Part shown: piece by piece, positions 20,001-27,749 of the stretch
How the letters are laid out: the number at the start of each line of letters is the position of its first letter
Position numbering within the stretch: position 1 is the stretch's first letter
Source of the DNA: Saccharina japonica
Lineage: Eukaryota; Sar; Phaeophyceae; Laminariales; Laminariaceae
Direction: 5' to 3'
Length of the DNA: 64,000 nt
Assembly: GCA_008828725.1 (NCBI GenBank)
Contig: MEHQ01003140.1
Coordinates: forward strand, 190,288 to 254,287
Notes under the pieces: generated by a model
The model's input: the letters and a program-made list of their open reading frames with translations, nothing else
Database searches by the model: none
Told to the model about the DNA's origin: nothing
Program-made: the position numbers and the translations under genes

Positions 20001-21899
20001 CCGAATAAAGGCGTTCTTACCGCGATTTCTTTCCCTACCCGCCCCGCCGCACCCCACGCCGCTCCGCTCCGCCCCGGCCCCTCCCCTCCCCCCCTCCCTC
20101 CTCGTGTTACTTGCTCCTCCTGCGCCTGCCTGCCTCTCCCCGCTGGTTTACGTACGCATGAACTACCGCGAATTAATGACGGCGGCGGCGGTGGCGGCTA
20201 CCGGTGCTCTCTCGCCATCATACTTGTTTTATCCGCGATTTTGTTTCGGTCGGTGGCAGGGCGAGGTTAGAGTAGGGGGCGAGGAGACGACGATGTGTGG
20301 ACGGTGTCAGATCGAGCGACCTGCAGAGGCGATCCACTGCACCCGCTGCGGCGTCTGCGTAGACAAGTTGGACCACCATTGCCCGTTTATGGGGCAGTGT
20401 GTCGGCAGGTGAACGAAAGTTTTATGTGCTTTTTGTTTTAAATGTGTTGTTGTTGGTGTTGTTGTTTTTCTTGCAGTGTACGTAGTGCGTTTTGTTTTAC
20501 TTACTAGATAGAGGCGTGGTGAAGAAATGATGTCAATACAGTAGACGTTACGTTTTGTCGTTGTCGGTGTTGTTTTTGGCGTCGTCGTCGTTGTTGTTGT
20601 CGTTGTTTCTGTCATCGTTGGTGGTATTGTTGTCGTTGTTGCTGTTTCTTGCTGCGGTTGTTTACGGAGCGCAATATCTGCGTGCCTTGTTGAAGTTCTG
20701 ATGCGCTGTAAAAGACTCACCGAGTGCCGTTGCGGAGGTTTTGGCTCATTAGGTTTTGATGTGGGGCGGTGGTAGTTTCGCCCCCAGCAAAACATAAGTT
20801 TTGTTATTTACGTAGGCGGGACACACTGCTGCCTGGAATGTTTATCCTCTGTCGATGGCCAGCCTTTGGCGATCATATCAGGCGTTTTGGTTCGTACCTG
20901 GTAGATGTACTCGTAGTCGCGACGCGAGGTACCCGCGGTTTGGTCTGCTTCCGCTTGCCCTTCTGCTTGGTCTACGGCACATGGTAGGGCCTGTGAGAAA
21001 TGCCGAGAGGAACTGTTTTGAGTGTTTTTGTTTGCTTTCGTGTTTCGCGCACAGCCATTTAGAGGGTTCGTTACGGCCACTTACACAGAGGCGACGACGG
21101 GCAGCAACTTAAAAGGAACTGCTCTCCTCTGCAGTAATTTGAAGCACGCCGCGGGGTTTGATGGTTGGTGGTCTAGTTGGTGGACAGTACCACCGCCCTT
21201 CGTGGCGACGAAGATATGTCGGGGGTTCGATTCCCCGTTTGAAGGGAAAACCAAAGCGCCTTTTCTGCGTCTTCTTCCGTCGCTAAAAGCGCGAGAGTGC
21301 GGGTTTACCAAACTTCGATGGAAGACCGACGAGCGGTTGGAACACTTTATAACAACCCGTTTAGGCATGCGGCTTATTAGGACTGCAGTCCCGTTGTGGG
21401 GACAAAAACACTTGGAAATAGAGTCAAATTTAGGTTTATCTTAGAATTAGAGTGCAGTACTATTAATAAAAGGGGTTGTAACCTACGCGCAATACAAAGG
21501 CATGTGATGGGGGGGGGGGGGAGGGGAAGGAAGGCGCCTGCGACCACGGCTTGTCCAAGTTCGTGAAACGTAGAGACTTGGGCGAGTTGGACTGGAAAGT
21601 AAAAAGTGGTGTCCAGAAAATTTGCCGGTATTACTTCGTATTCATGCATGTTGTACGTGATATTTCACAGCCAGCGTTTTGGTCGGGGGCGACGGGTACT
21701 CCGCCGGGATGTGTTTTGAACGCCTCTAGAAACTGATGCACTGAACCCGCCACCTTATCTCGTTGCCCCCCCGTGCTTGACCTACAGGAAGACTCTAGTG
21801 CCGTTCTACGTGTTCATCGTGGCCATCTGGTGTCTGGTCTTCTACGTGTTGGCCGCCGTCGGCTACCTGGTCATTGCGGTCGTCGTGAGCGGCATGTAG
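7929..21899 (+). CDS. DHHC-type protein S-acyltransferase, six-exon gene model
   Basis: Proposed membrane palmitoyltransferase that transfers palmitate from acyl-CoA to protein cysteines. Exons: 7929-8008, 15773-16085, 16504-16674, 19470-19712, 20260-20408, 21788-21899, about 355 residues. All splice phases agree (2, 0, 0, 0, 2) and every intron is GT-AG. The spliced N-terminus carries the family pattern W-G-(x)-R-F-x3-G-x3-G-P-D, then two membrane segments, a TDPGI motif, a Pro-rich cytosolic loop, the zinc-binding cysteine-rich domain with DHHC, and a third membrane segment. Family members normally have four membrane segments and a TTxE motif; neither the fourth segment nor TTxE is seen, so the true 3' end may lie further on (a strong donor GTGAGC sits at 21885, phase 0). 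Possible poly(A) signal AATAAA at 22102. Exon calls are inference from reading frame, splice sites and family knowledge; the DHHC exon itself is certain. Confidence 0.75.
9085..9235 (+). repeat. Direct repeat partner 1 (TGTCAGGAGACA type)
   Basis: TGTCAGGAGACATGTCAAAC, GTGCGCTGTCAAGGG, AGTTGTTTTGGTGTCA. The matching copy is at 10459-10612. Confidence 0.6.
9582..9760. mobile_element. Pogo-like MITE, 179 bp, TA target site
   Basis: Ends CAGTGGGGGTCCCCCAGTAA and, inverted, CAGCAGGGGTCCCCCAGTAA, each followed by GGCGGT. TA flanks both sides (9580-9581, 9761-9762). CAGT ends with TA duplication are typical of pogo-type elements of the Tc1/mariner superfamily. No coding capacity. Confidence 0.8.
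9912..10231 (+). repeat. Poly-C-bounded dispersed repeat, copy 2
   Basis: C-tract 9912-9925, internal TTCGCTTCGCGCTTGG and GGTCGGTGAAAAACCCGACG, terminal CCATGCATGACAATGGTCA and C-tract 10222-10231. A partial extra head (TAGGGATCGACCGTCTACG) lies just inside the left tract, so it may be a composite. Confidence 0.65.
10459..10612 (+). repeat. Direct repeat partner 2
   Basis: TGTCAGGAGACACGTCAAGC, GTGCGCTGTCGAGGG, AGTAGTTTTGGTGTCAGTCA. Same order of motifs as 9085-9235. Both copies are followed by a pogo-like MITE, in opposite orientations. Confidence 0.6.
10630..10798. mobile_element. Pogo-like MITE, second copy, inverted and degraded
   Basis: Same internal sequence as 9582-9760 (AAGGCGGT ends, TTATAGAGGGAAGCCGCC, CGGGATACCGC) in opposite orientation. 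The right end has decayed. Confidence 0.7.
10803..10980 (-). mobile_element. 180-bp TIR element (ACAGGACACCTAATAAGAA type)
   Basis: Ends ACAGGACCTCTAACAAGAA and, inverted, CAGGACACCTAATAAGAAAC. The interior holds AATTCGGGAATCGCTATC and TTGAAATTAGTGTAGAA. It is the inverted counterpart of the copy at 11131. Confidence 0.7.
11131..11305 (+). mobile_element. 180-bp TIR element, second copy
   Basis: AGTACAGGACACCTAATAAG start, CACTAATTTCAAGATAACGA centre and CTGTTTCTTCTTTGGTATCC end. It faces the copy at 10803 across 150 bp. Confidence 0.7.
11340..11660. repeat. Cluster of GC-rich short palindromes
   Basis: GTTGCGCACAGCGCAAC, GGAGGGCCCCCGGAGGGCCC, TTTCGCCTCCGGCGAAA (11523) and TTCGCCTGCGGCGAAAAA (11560) follow one another. 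The segment has no supported gene and no similarity to the surrounding MITE families. Confidence 0.6.
12254..12443. mobile_element. Pogo-like MITE (TTAAGAGC type)
   Basis: Left end CAGTGGGTACCCCGATTTAA and right end GCTCTTAAATCGGGGTACCT. Inside, GATAAGAGCATTCGGG and CTTAAGAGTGC repeats. Non-coding. Same terminus family as 13586. Confidence 0.75.
12554..12650. mobile_element. 97-bp MITE (GGACCATAGTAAA type), intact
   Basis: GGAGGACCATAGTAAACAGG at the left and, inverted, GGAGGACCATAGTAAATGGG at the right; flanks TAT/ATA. AT-rich centre with ATATAGGT-like core. This is the most complete copy in the window. Confidence 0.75.
12991..13077. mobile_element. About 85-bp MITE (ACTCTGTCC-AAATATAAGGACC type)
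   Basis: CCCACTCTGGGCGGAAATAT, AAGGACCGTTTAG, then the inverse AACGTACCTTATATTAACC and CCAGATTGGTACC. Other copies in this window share the AAATRTAAGGACCGTTTT core. Confidence 0.6.
13742..13965. repeat. Fold-back repeat (GTCCCACGTTTTTGGGG type)
   Basis: Inverted halves: AACTGAAAAACGTATCCCAC...TACGTGGGACCAGTTC and TCCCACGTTTTTGGGGAGAA...AGTGTGGTAGTACG. Related single units: 1795-1890, 21382-21440, 31735-31815 and 49553-49640. Confidence 0.6.
14021..14349 (+). mobile_element. tRNA-derived SINE, full copy
   Basis: Head with a polymerase III A-box-like TGGGCTAGCAGG (14031) and B-box-like AGTTCGAGCCC (14075). The body contains GCGCGAGAGCGTGAGTTAGC, CGACGAGCGTTGG and GTGACCCCGGATCTGAG, with an A-rich tail at 14335-14346. 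The head does not fold into a complete tRNA, so it is not a tRNA gene. Confidence 0.75.
14503..14662. mobile_element. Two adjacent copies of the 85-bp MITE
   Basis: Copy one (14503-14580) reads CTGTCCGAAAATATAAAGAC to TTATATTTCGGGACAGAGTG. Copy two (14582-14662) reads TCTGGACGAAATGTAAGGAC to CCTTACATTTAGGTCCCGAG. They lie head to tail. Confidence 0.65.
15448..15740 (+). repeat. Poly-C-bounded repeat, two units sharing a C-tract
   Basis: A truncated unit (15448-15488) ends in a C-tract (15489-15498) that also opens the next unit, which runs through GCGGTTCTTAGTAGGATGC, TTCGCGCTTGG and CATACGACTACGGCCATGC to a final C-tract at 15729-15740. The end lies 32 bp before the acceptor of the DHHC exon at 15773. 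Confidence 0.7.
15773..16085 (+). CDS. DHHC acyltransferase exon 2 (first two membrane helices)
   Basis: Acceptor ...CCGTTGACAG precedes the exon, which completes a codon split in phase 2. It encodes PRSRFPMQGMVGPDW, a first hydrophobic helix (WTLFSIPAGTAAWACLILF), a short loop, a second helix (IVVLIGAVIALITMGTYL) and CTDPGI. DPG(I/F/Y) directly after the second helix is conserved in DHHC proteins. Donor GTAAGG at 16086, phase 0. The only pyrimidine-rich stretch before the acceptor is the poly-C end of a dispersed repeat (15729-15740). The reading frame also runs upstream into the repeat, with in-frame ATGs at 15681 and 15717, so an alternative start inside the repeat is possible. Confidence 0.72.
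16174..16282. mobile_element. 109-bp MITE (GGACCAGAGTAATC variant), intact
   Basis: ATTACGGGGGACCAGAGTAA at the left and its near-inverse TTACTGTATGTCCCCCCGTA at the right. Lies in the first short DHHC intron (16086-16503). Confidence 0.7.
16504..16674 (+). CDS. DHHC acyltransferase exon 3 (charged/Ala-rich linker)
   Basis: A good acceptor (CCCTCTTCATGCAG) opens a phase-0 exon encoding APTGAGTPVSLAPGG..., then a charged stretch with six alanines, ending KMQDIEAQQ. It closes at CAG/GTGCAT (16674); a second in-phase donor CAG/GTGCGT follows at 16695. Both sit in a small imperfect tandem repeat (units like GTTGAGGCACAGCAG) running to about 16820. This linker has no recognisable domain. It fits the cytosolic loop between helix 2 and the zinc domain, but exon 2 could also splice straight to 19470 in phase, so this exon may be optional. 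Confidence 0.45.
18211..19230. mobile_element. Long fold-back element in a DHHC intron
   Basis: Two arms of about 460 bp (18211-18679 and 19230-18772) are inverted copies, clearly diverged but alignable throughout, around a loop of about 90 bp. The outer ends are GGGGCATCATCTGAGAAAG and its inverse. Both arms keep a related open frame of about 95 codons (for example HQRxxAPPIDxTKEKAC). No transposase motif is recognised. Confidence 0.75.
19294..19388 (+). repeat. Poly-C-bounded repeat, short copy
   Basis: C-tract, CGTTCCGGTGTTGTAGGGAT, TACGACTACGGCCATGCG, TGACATGAGTACACC, then C-rich end. Only the terminal 90 bp of the family are kept. Located in DHHC intron 4 region, just before exon 19470. 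Confidence 0.6.
19470..19712 (+). CDS. DHHC acyltransferase exon 4 (Pro-rich loop)
   Basis: Acceptor TGCTTCTATTCCAG/TCG, phase 0, opens SGQPPPPLPRYVDAQMLDIL..., continuing through an acidic/Pro-rich stretch to PPPIEPVQWVPPEPVVSTRQ. Donor GTGCAAG at 19713, phase 0. Codon choice (frequent GCC, GTC, CCG) resembles the DHHC exon. Such a Pro-rich segment between DPGI and the zinc domain is common. The donor is a weak match to consensus, so the 3' boundary is the least certain part. Confidence 0.55.
20260..20408 (+). CDS. DHHC acyltransferase exon 5 (catalytic cysteine-rich domain)
   Basis: The acceptor GGTCGGTGGCAG follows a T-rich tract. The exon encodes the zinc domain: C-x2-C, then ERPAEAIHC-x2-C-x2-C, then DKLDHHCPFMGQCVG. 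In this family the DHHC cysteine carries the acyl intermediate and the other cysteines and histidines bind two zincs. Variations visible here: PF instead of PW after DHHC, QCVG instead of NCVG, and no Asn two residues on after splicing (RKTLVPF). Donor GTGAAC at 20409, phase 2. This exon alone identifies the gene. Confidence 0.93.
21160..21345 (+). mobile_element. tRNA-derived SINE, partial, in DHHC intron
   Basis: Head with A-box TGGTCTAGTTGG and a perfect B-box core GGGTTCGATTCCCC (21224). The body fragment AAAGCGCGAGAGTGCGGGTT and GACGAGCGGTTGG matches the 14021 SINE. The tail is missing. The acceptor-arm bases do not pair, so it is not a tRNA gene. Confidence 0.65.
21788..21899 (+). CDS. 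DHHC acyltransferase exon 6 (third membrane helix, stop)
   Basis: Acceptor CTACAG/G completes an Arg codon, so the protein reads CVGR-KTLVPFYVF, followed by a long hydrophobic stretch (IVAIWCLVFYVLAAVGYLVIAVVV) and stop TAG at 21897. A helix here is expected right after the DHHC domain. The strong donor GTC/GTGAGC at 21885 lies in phase 0, twelve bases before the stop; if used, further exons with helix 4 would follow, but none was recognised downstream. Confidence 0.72.
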
Positions 21900-22101
21900 C
21901 CCCCACCCTTCCCCTCCCCTCCGCTGGCCAATGGGCTGGCCAATATATCAGGGCAGGGGTTATTAGTTTGCTGCCGAAGCATTGGAGTGCTTTTGTTTAT
22001 TTCCCGTGTATGGACCGTGCGTCCTCGTGCTGTGCGTGTGCGTAGGTGTTTGTTTGTGTTTTGTGCTCCGCTCGTTTTCGTGTTTTGAAGCGCAGAAAAG
22101 T

Positions 22102-22107
22102 AATAAA
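22102..22107 (+). promoter_or_regulatory. Possible poly(A) signal of the DHHC gene
   Basis: AATAAA about 200 bp after the stop at 21899, in an A-rich context. It is the first such hexamer downstream. Confidence 0.3.
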
Positions 22108-23245
22108 AGTAAATTACTGCACGGGATTGTCCGGTTTCCCGTGTTCCCCTCTTTCCTTTTGCATATAAAATGTTTCGTATGGCATGCCCATAGGTGTTTC
22201 GGCCAGCGCGCGCTGTCATTCAACACAAGTAACGTACCCAGTACCCGGTACGGGTACACATTGTTTTGACTTTTGTTTTCGAGCGTTGTTGTGTCGGACA
22301 ACCACACCATCATCGCGATCCGCTTAGAATATTGCGTACAGGAGAAGTTGACCAGTGTGTGTCGATATTGCGACCACCACGATCATGATCCGTCTGAGGC
22401 AGTCTGCAATGATTGACAAGGTCGACGCGAGCGATAGTACTCGTAACTCCAAAGTATGATATTTCACGATCGATCGATCGGCCATTTTTTTTTAATTTCT
22501 TGACCTTTTATTTGCGTATTGTTGTGCTTCTGAATTGTGAAAATCAACGCGTTTGGCGGGGGTAAGTAGTCCGTCCGGAGTTGAATTTTTATTTTTTGTT
22601 TTATTTTTTCATTTTTTGTTTGCTTTTTGTATGTACGTCATAGAGTTATCAAATCACAACGAACGTACGGTACAAAAGGAAAACATCGAAATGTGTCATT
22701 GCTCAAATACGGTTTGATTTGTCAAGGTAGCCCTGTGCTGGCTTTGTGGTACTTGCACTTTTGTGTTGTCTTCGTTTTCCTGACATGGTTGTTGTGGACT
22801 GTGCGGCACCCCAGGCGACGACTTGATTCGCCACGCAACTGTAAGGAGGCCACTGGGTTGGGTTGCCACATGTCATGTGACTTATCGTCGAATTTTGAAC
22901 ACTTACTACTGCCTGTACTACCTACTACTGTACCTGTACCTGCATCTATACCTGTACCTGTACTACTACTACTTGTGGCGGATATCCATGGGATATCCTC
23001 GCGGGTTACTACTGATATGTAGGCATGCATGCTGTTACTCAGACTGACGTGTAACCGTCATGGAGACCTCTGGGGTTGTCGCCGTGCATGACGCACATAA
23101 TACCACTCTGTTTTCTCTCTTATTGGTCTGAGTCCACCTATCTAAAGCTTGTTGCGCAGCAGTGCTGGCTCCGGGCTCCTGCTGAGTTCAGGTGGATAGG
23201 TGTGGGTGTGGAGGTGTATGTGACCGCTTCTCTGCGTGCCTCATA

Positions 23246-23260
23246 ACTACTACTACTAAG

Positions 23261-23303
<43 letters not shown>

Positions 23304-23440
23304 GCCAGTACTGCTACAAATACAGCAGTACTACTACTGCTACTACTACTACGACGACGACTACCAATGCTACTACTACCACTACGACTGCTGCTACTAC
23401 TACTACCACTACTGCTACTACTACTACTAATACTTATATA
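23246..23440. repeat. (TAC)n microsatellite
   Basis: Perfect ACTACT runs in the left part, then imperfect units with GCTAC, GACGAC and CAC variants. About 195 bp. Confidence 0.9.
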
Positions 23441-23459
23441 CTGGAAGGACGGTAGAAGA

Positions 23460-25190
23460 CCAGCTAGCGCATCAGATGGCAGCGAGGATTCACGGCCTGT
23501 GACCCCCCCCAAAACCTTTACTCGTCGATGAGCACCCCGATAGAGGCGCTAAGCCACGCGTCTCTCTCGCCGCCACGATCGTGACCACCTGGAGCCGAAG
23601 ACCAACACCTATTGACGCGAGGGTGATATCGCTCCTCCTTCCCACTCGGAGCAGTGAAAGGGTGTCGCAGTGTGCCGGTTCTGTCGCCCGAGCTATTCAC
23701 ATTTGGAGGGGAGGAGTTTGCCTCATCAGTCTTCAGACATGAGGGAGGCGAAGAACGGCACCCACGGGGGTCGATAGTCACAGCTAGAGAAGGACCCAGG
23801 CCATTTAGTGTGGAGGGCCAGCAGGCGAATATTGCTCCTCTCTCGAACGTCGGAGGGCGTGGAAAGGGTTGGCACCCTCCTCAGTTACCACCAGGCGTGG
23901 CACCCATATCACGGAACCTCAGCGGGATCGCGCGCGAGTGGCCCCCTATTCCCGCGACAAAGCCTATGTGCGGCGGGCCCCAAGGCACGGCGGTCTCATG
24001 GAGGTGGATCTTGTCCAAGTAGCGGCGAGAAGCACGATCCCGCGGCCGAGATACGTTCAACCCCCGTTGCTTGACTCGTTGGTGGGCCTCGCTTCCTGAA
24101 GGGGGGGCTCTCAGAATGGGAGTAGAGATGGAGGAAGCCACCTCGGCTTCACTTCCCCGTCAGGAAATGTTACCCGTACAGTACCGGCGTCAGCGCCGTC
24201 TTCCGGGCCGTCGAGCATCTATTAAGCATCGAGGCGGCTGGTGGCAGCGCGAGAACCTCTTGCAGGCAAACGCACACGGTTTTCTCCGACGACACAAGCG
24301 CGGAAGCGGGAAGCTTCTTTGCTCGTGTGGGCGTGGCACACTGTGGGGGAAAGGGACACGTTCTTGGCCCTTTGCCGTCACCGCACAGCCCGTCATCATC
24401 GCCACCGACGATACCGGTGTCGCCGTTGCTGGCGGCACGGGTGCTACCGCCGTTGGGCTCACCGCTGGTATCTGCAGAGGTCGCCAACGCTGCATATTTC
24501 ATCACAGAGGGTTTAGGTAGACCCCCATCGTTGTCGCCGCCGGCGCAGCGATGAACGCCGGTATCACTGCCGCTGCCGCCAGCCAGTCTCCCCGCTTTCG
24601 CAACGTTTGCCGACGGCAGTGAGGGAAGCAACAGTTGAGTCGGCACAATCATCGGACGAGACTCTTTGATCCTGCGATGTGAATGGCTCTAGCCCTGCCG
24701 GTGAATCTTGCCACGGATTTTTTGCCACCTAGCCCGTAGACAATGGCCGAAACGAGGTCGGTGATCGCCGCCACCGTCGCTGGAGTTGTCGCCTGTCTCG
24801 CGATATAGCCGACGCAGCCACCCGCCCCACCCGAAGCTACACTTTGGGCTCGTTCAGCGGCAACTCTGCCCATCGGTTGCACGATAAGGACTGAGTGTAG
24901 CACCGCGAGCACTGCTGTCGTTGTGTTAAGAGAAGGACTTGCACCTCGGGCACTGCTGCCGTTGCTGTCACCGCCGCCTGCATTTCCATCACCACCACTG
25001 ACTGGGCTGCCGAGCGCCCAAGCGCCGTTGGCGACGTCGCAGTCTCTGCCCGCTATGCCACTCTCTCCTCGGTTGCCTTCGCCGTCGCCACAGCCACCAC
25101 TACGGTTGTCGACGGTCGCTCTTCTCAACGGGGACTCCTCTCTTGATACCAGACGTGGTCCTAGCGCTTGATTAGGCCACCACCCACACT
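23460..25190 (-). other. GC-rich segment with a chain of minus-strand ORFs
   Basis: Clearly more GC-rich than its surroundings. Minus frames: about 25190-24649 (Gly/Ala-rich, with VLHSVLIVQPMGRVAAERAQ and TPATVAAITDLVSAIVYGLG), 24652-24170 (Gly/Asp-rich), and 24153-23518 open apart from one TGA at 23881-23883. Codon use is varied and not a simple repeat, which suggests former coding DNA. No family is recognised and splice sites were not resolved. Plus-strand frames of similar length exist, so the strand is uncertain. It could be a decayed gene or part of a large element. Confidence 0.3.
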
Positions 25191-25206
25191 ATATATATAT
25201 ATATAT

Positions 25207-25530
25207 ATTTTTTTTTTCCCATCCCATTTATTATCTTCGCACTTCCGTCTCTCCCTCCCTAGTCGTAACTCAGATCCGGGGTCACAAAGTAGGCTCCTCT
25301 CCCTCCTCCCCCACTACGGTTCTTGCCTTGATTTTTATCGCGCAGAGGGTTCAGCCTTCCCAACGCTCGTCGACTTTCATCGAATTTTGCTAACTCACGC
25401 TCTCGCGCTTTCTGCTAGTCAAGATACTTTTAGCGAGAAAAAGTGCCTAAGAGCATACACTCGGCGGGGCTCGAACTCGCTTTCTTGACGCTTACAGGCT
25501 TCGTGGTTACCTGATAGCCCACCGGGGCGA
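25207..25530 (-). mobile_element. tRNA-derived SINE, full copy
   Basis: Inverse of the 14021 copy along nearly its whole length: T-tract (A tail) at 25208, shared GTAACTCAGATCCGGGGTCA, and the tRNA-like head at 25460-25530 with GGGGCTCGAACTCG (B-box inverse). It abuts an (AT)n run at 25190. Confidence 0.75.
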
Positions 25531-25799
25531 TGAAGTGAGCAACAACTATCGGTAAGCATGGCGCTTTTAATGGCATTTTTGTTTATGGCTCGTGCGCATA
25601 GAACTTAAAGTTGTATGGGTTGGGCAAAAAGAAAACTATTCTAGGCAACATTTCGGGTGATGCATGTAGCCCCTCCTTTGAGGAGCTCAGAACATAAGCC
25701 TCCACCCCTACCACCGTGGCATTGTGCTCGTTCAGGAGCCCGGCCGTGAATTGGATTTTGTTTTGGGGCAAAACGTGCCACCCGCATCGTAGCACGACT

Positions 25800-27745
25800 C
25801 CATAGTCCCTTCATGTCACTTGTATGCTTCTTCCCTGGACTCCCATACATACCCCTTTCATGGCGCTTCTATGCTTCTTCTCTGGACTTCCATACTCGTA
25901 GTGTTTATTTACAGGGTGCTTCCATGGCGCTTGCGTGACACTTTTATGGGTCTGTCTTGGACTCCCATGGTGCTTCATGGAGTTCCAAGATCCTTTCATG
26001 GACTTCCATGTTGCTTTCATGGACTTTCATGGACTTTCGCGGTTGCGACGGCGCGCATATGGTGCTGTACGTGCTTGCTCGTGGATACATATATCCATGG
26101 TACTTTCGCCGTGCTTCCACGGTCCTTGCCTGGACTCCCATGGTGCTTCCATTAAGCTTTCATGGTCCTTCCGTGACGCTTCCATGGTGCGTGCATGGAT
26201 CTCCACCGTGGGTCCATGCCCTTCCCGGTTCTTTTCATGGGACTTCCATGGTGCTTTTGACGCGTGCTTAGATAGAGGTTGCATTTTTTTGGCTGGATTT
26301 GTTTCTGAATGACGCGGCTCCTTAACCCAAAATCGACGGATTTTCATTATTGTATTGCAATATTATCGTCGTACATTTAGGCCATGGGATTGCTCATCGG
26401 GGCTATAGCACTTTTGCTTCCTTCCAAAATCAGTTTTTGGGTGAGGCATAGAGCTCCTCAAGTAACAATAAGTGACCACCCTCAGAAGGCAAAAACATGG
26501 CCTGTATGCAGGTGCACCTCTACCGTAGCATGCATCTTATATGGACTTTGATGGACTTGCGTGGTGCTTACATGCGTTTTCATGGTGCCTTCGTGGTGAT
26601 GCATGCCTTTCCGTGGTGCTCTCATGGACTTCCATGGTTCTCCCGTGTTTTTTTTTCCATGACGCTTTCCTTGTGCTTCCGCAGTGGTGCATATGCGCTT
26701 TCGTTGTGCTTTCGTGGGCTTCCATGGTGCTTCTTCTGTGGTGCTCCCAAGGGGGTTCTATGGACTAACATCGTGTTTCCGTGGCATTTCCATCGTGCTT
26801 TCGTGGACGTTTCCGTGGTGCTTTCATAATCATATCCTAGGGTGCTTTCATGGTTAATGGTGCTCCCATGGATTTCCATCGTGCCTCCGCGGTGCTCTCA
26901 TGGACTTCCATGGCGCTTTCAGGTAGCTCCGTCTTTCATTCTTCTTCCATGGTGCTTTCAGATAGCTCCGTCTTTCATTCTTCTTGCATGGTGCTCCCAT
27001 GGCACCCCTATGGTGTTTTCCTGACGCTTTCATGGCATTTCATCGACTCGCACGGCGTATCCACGACGCGTCCATGGTACTTTCATGGACTCCCATGGCG
27101 GTTCCATGTGCGTTCATGGGCTTCCATGATGATTCTATGGTTCTTCCGTATTGCGTTCATGAATTTTCATGGTGCTTCAAAAGTTCTTCCATGGTGCTTT
27201 TATAGACCCCGATGGTCTTTTCATGGATTCAATTGTCTCCCATGGTGCTTTCATGGTACTTCCATGATTTTCATTGGTGCTTTCATGGCGATTGCATGGT
27301 ACTTTCATTGATCCCCATGGGGCCTTGATGCTTTTTCCACGGGGGCGCTTCCATGGCACTTACATGGGTTCCATGGACTCTCATTGTGCCCCCGTGGTGC
27401 TTTCATGGACTTCTATGGTGAATTCATGGTGCTACTTTCATGGACTCCTATGGTGCCTCGATCGGGCTTTCATGGTGCTTGTATTGTGTTTCGATGGGAT
27501 TTTCACCGATTCCCACAGAGTGCTTCCATGGTACTTCCATGGTATTTTCACAGGCTCTCGTGGACTCTCATGGGGCCTCTATGGTGCTTTCAGGGACTCC
27601 TATCTCGCTTGTTTTCATGGGCTTAGAAGATACTTCCGTGGCACGCTCTCATGGAGAGGTCCATGGGTGTTCCATGAACGTCTTCCGTGGTGCTTTCGTG
27701 GACCCCTCCATGCCATTTTCACGAAAATTCTATGAAAGCACGTGA
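25800..27745. repeat. Degenerate CATGG-rich satellite, about 1.9 kb
   Basis: Irregular repetition of TTCCATGGTGCTTTCATGGA-like units of roughly 9 to 13 bp, with CCATGG or TCATGG nearly every unit. Stop codons are rare because of the motif, creating many spurious long frames rich in W, H, S and F. Interrupted at 26265-26540 by another repeat. Confidence 0.85.
26265..26540. repeat. Copy of the 1425 repeat inserted in the CATGG satellite
   Basis: TTTTTTTGGCTGGATTTG, GGTGAGGCATAGAGCTCC and GGTGCACCTCTACCGTAGCA match 1425-1760 in order. It cleanly interrupts the CATGG satellite. Confidence 0.65.
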
Positions 27746-27749
27746 ACGC

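Noticed and set aside
20307..20795. 162-codon Thr-rich minus frame opposite the DHHC exon
   Set aside because: It is the antisense of the catalytic exon plus a GTT/GTC-rich intron tract.
24649..24652. ATGA overlap between two minus ORFs as translational coupling
   Set aside because: That is a bacterial feature; the surroundings are clearly eukaryotic and the overlap is expected by chance.
25800..27745. Several plus-strand frames of 100 to 153 codons as proteins
   Set aside because: They are by-products of the CATGG repeat, which rarely makes stop codons; overlapping frames of similar length exist in all phases.
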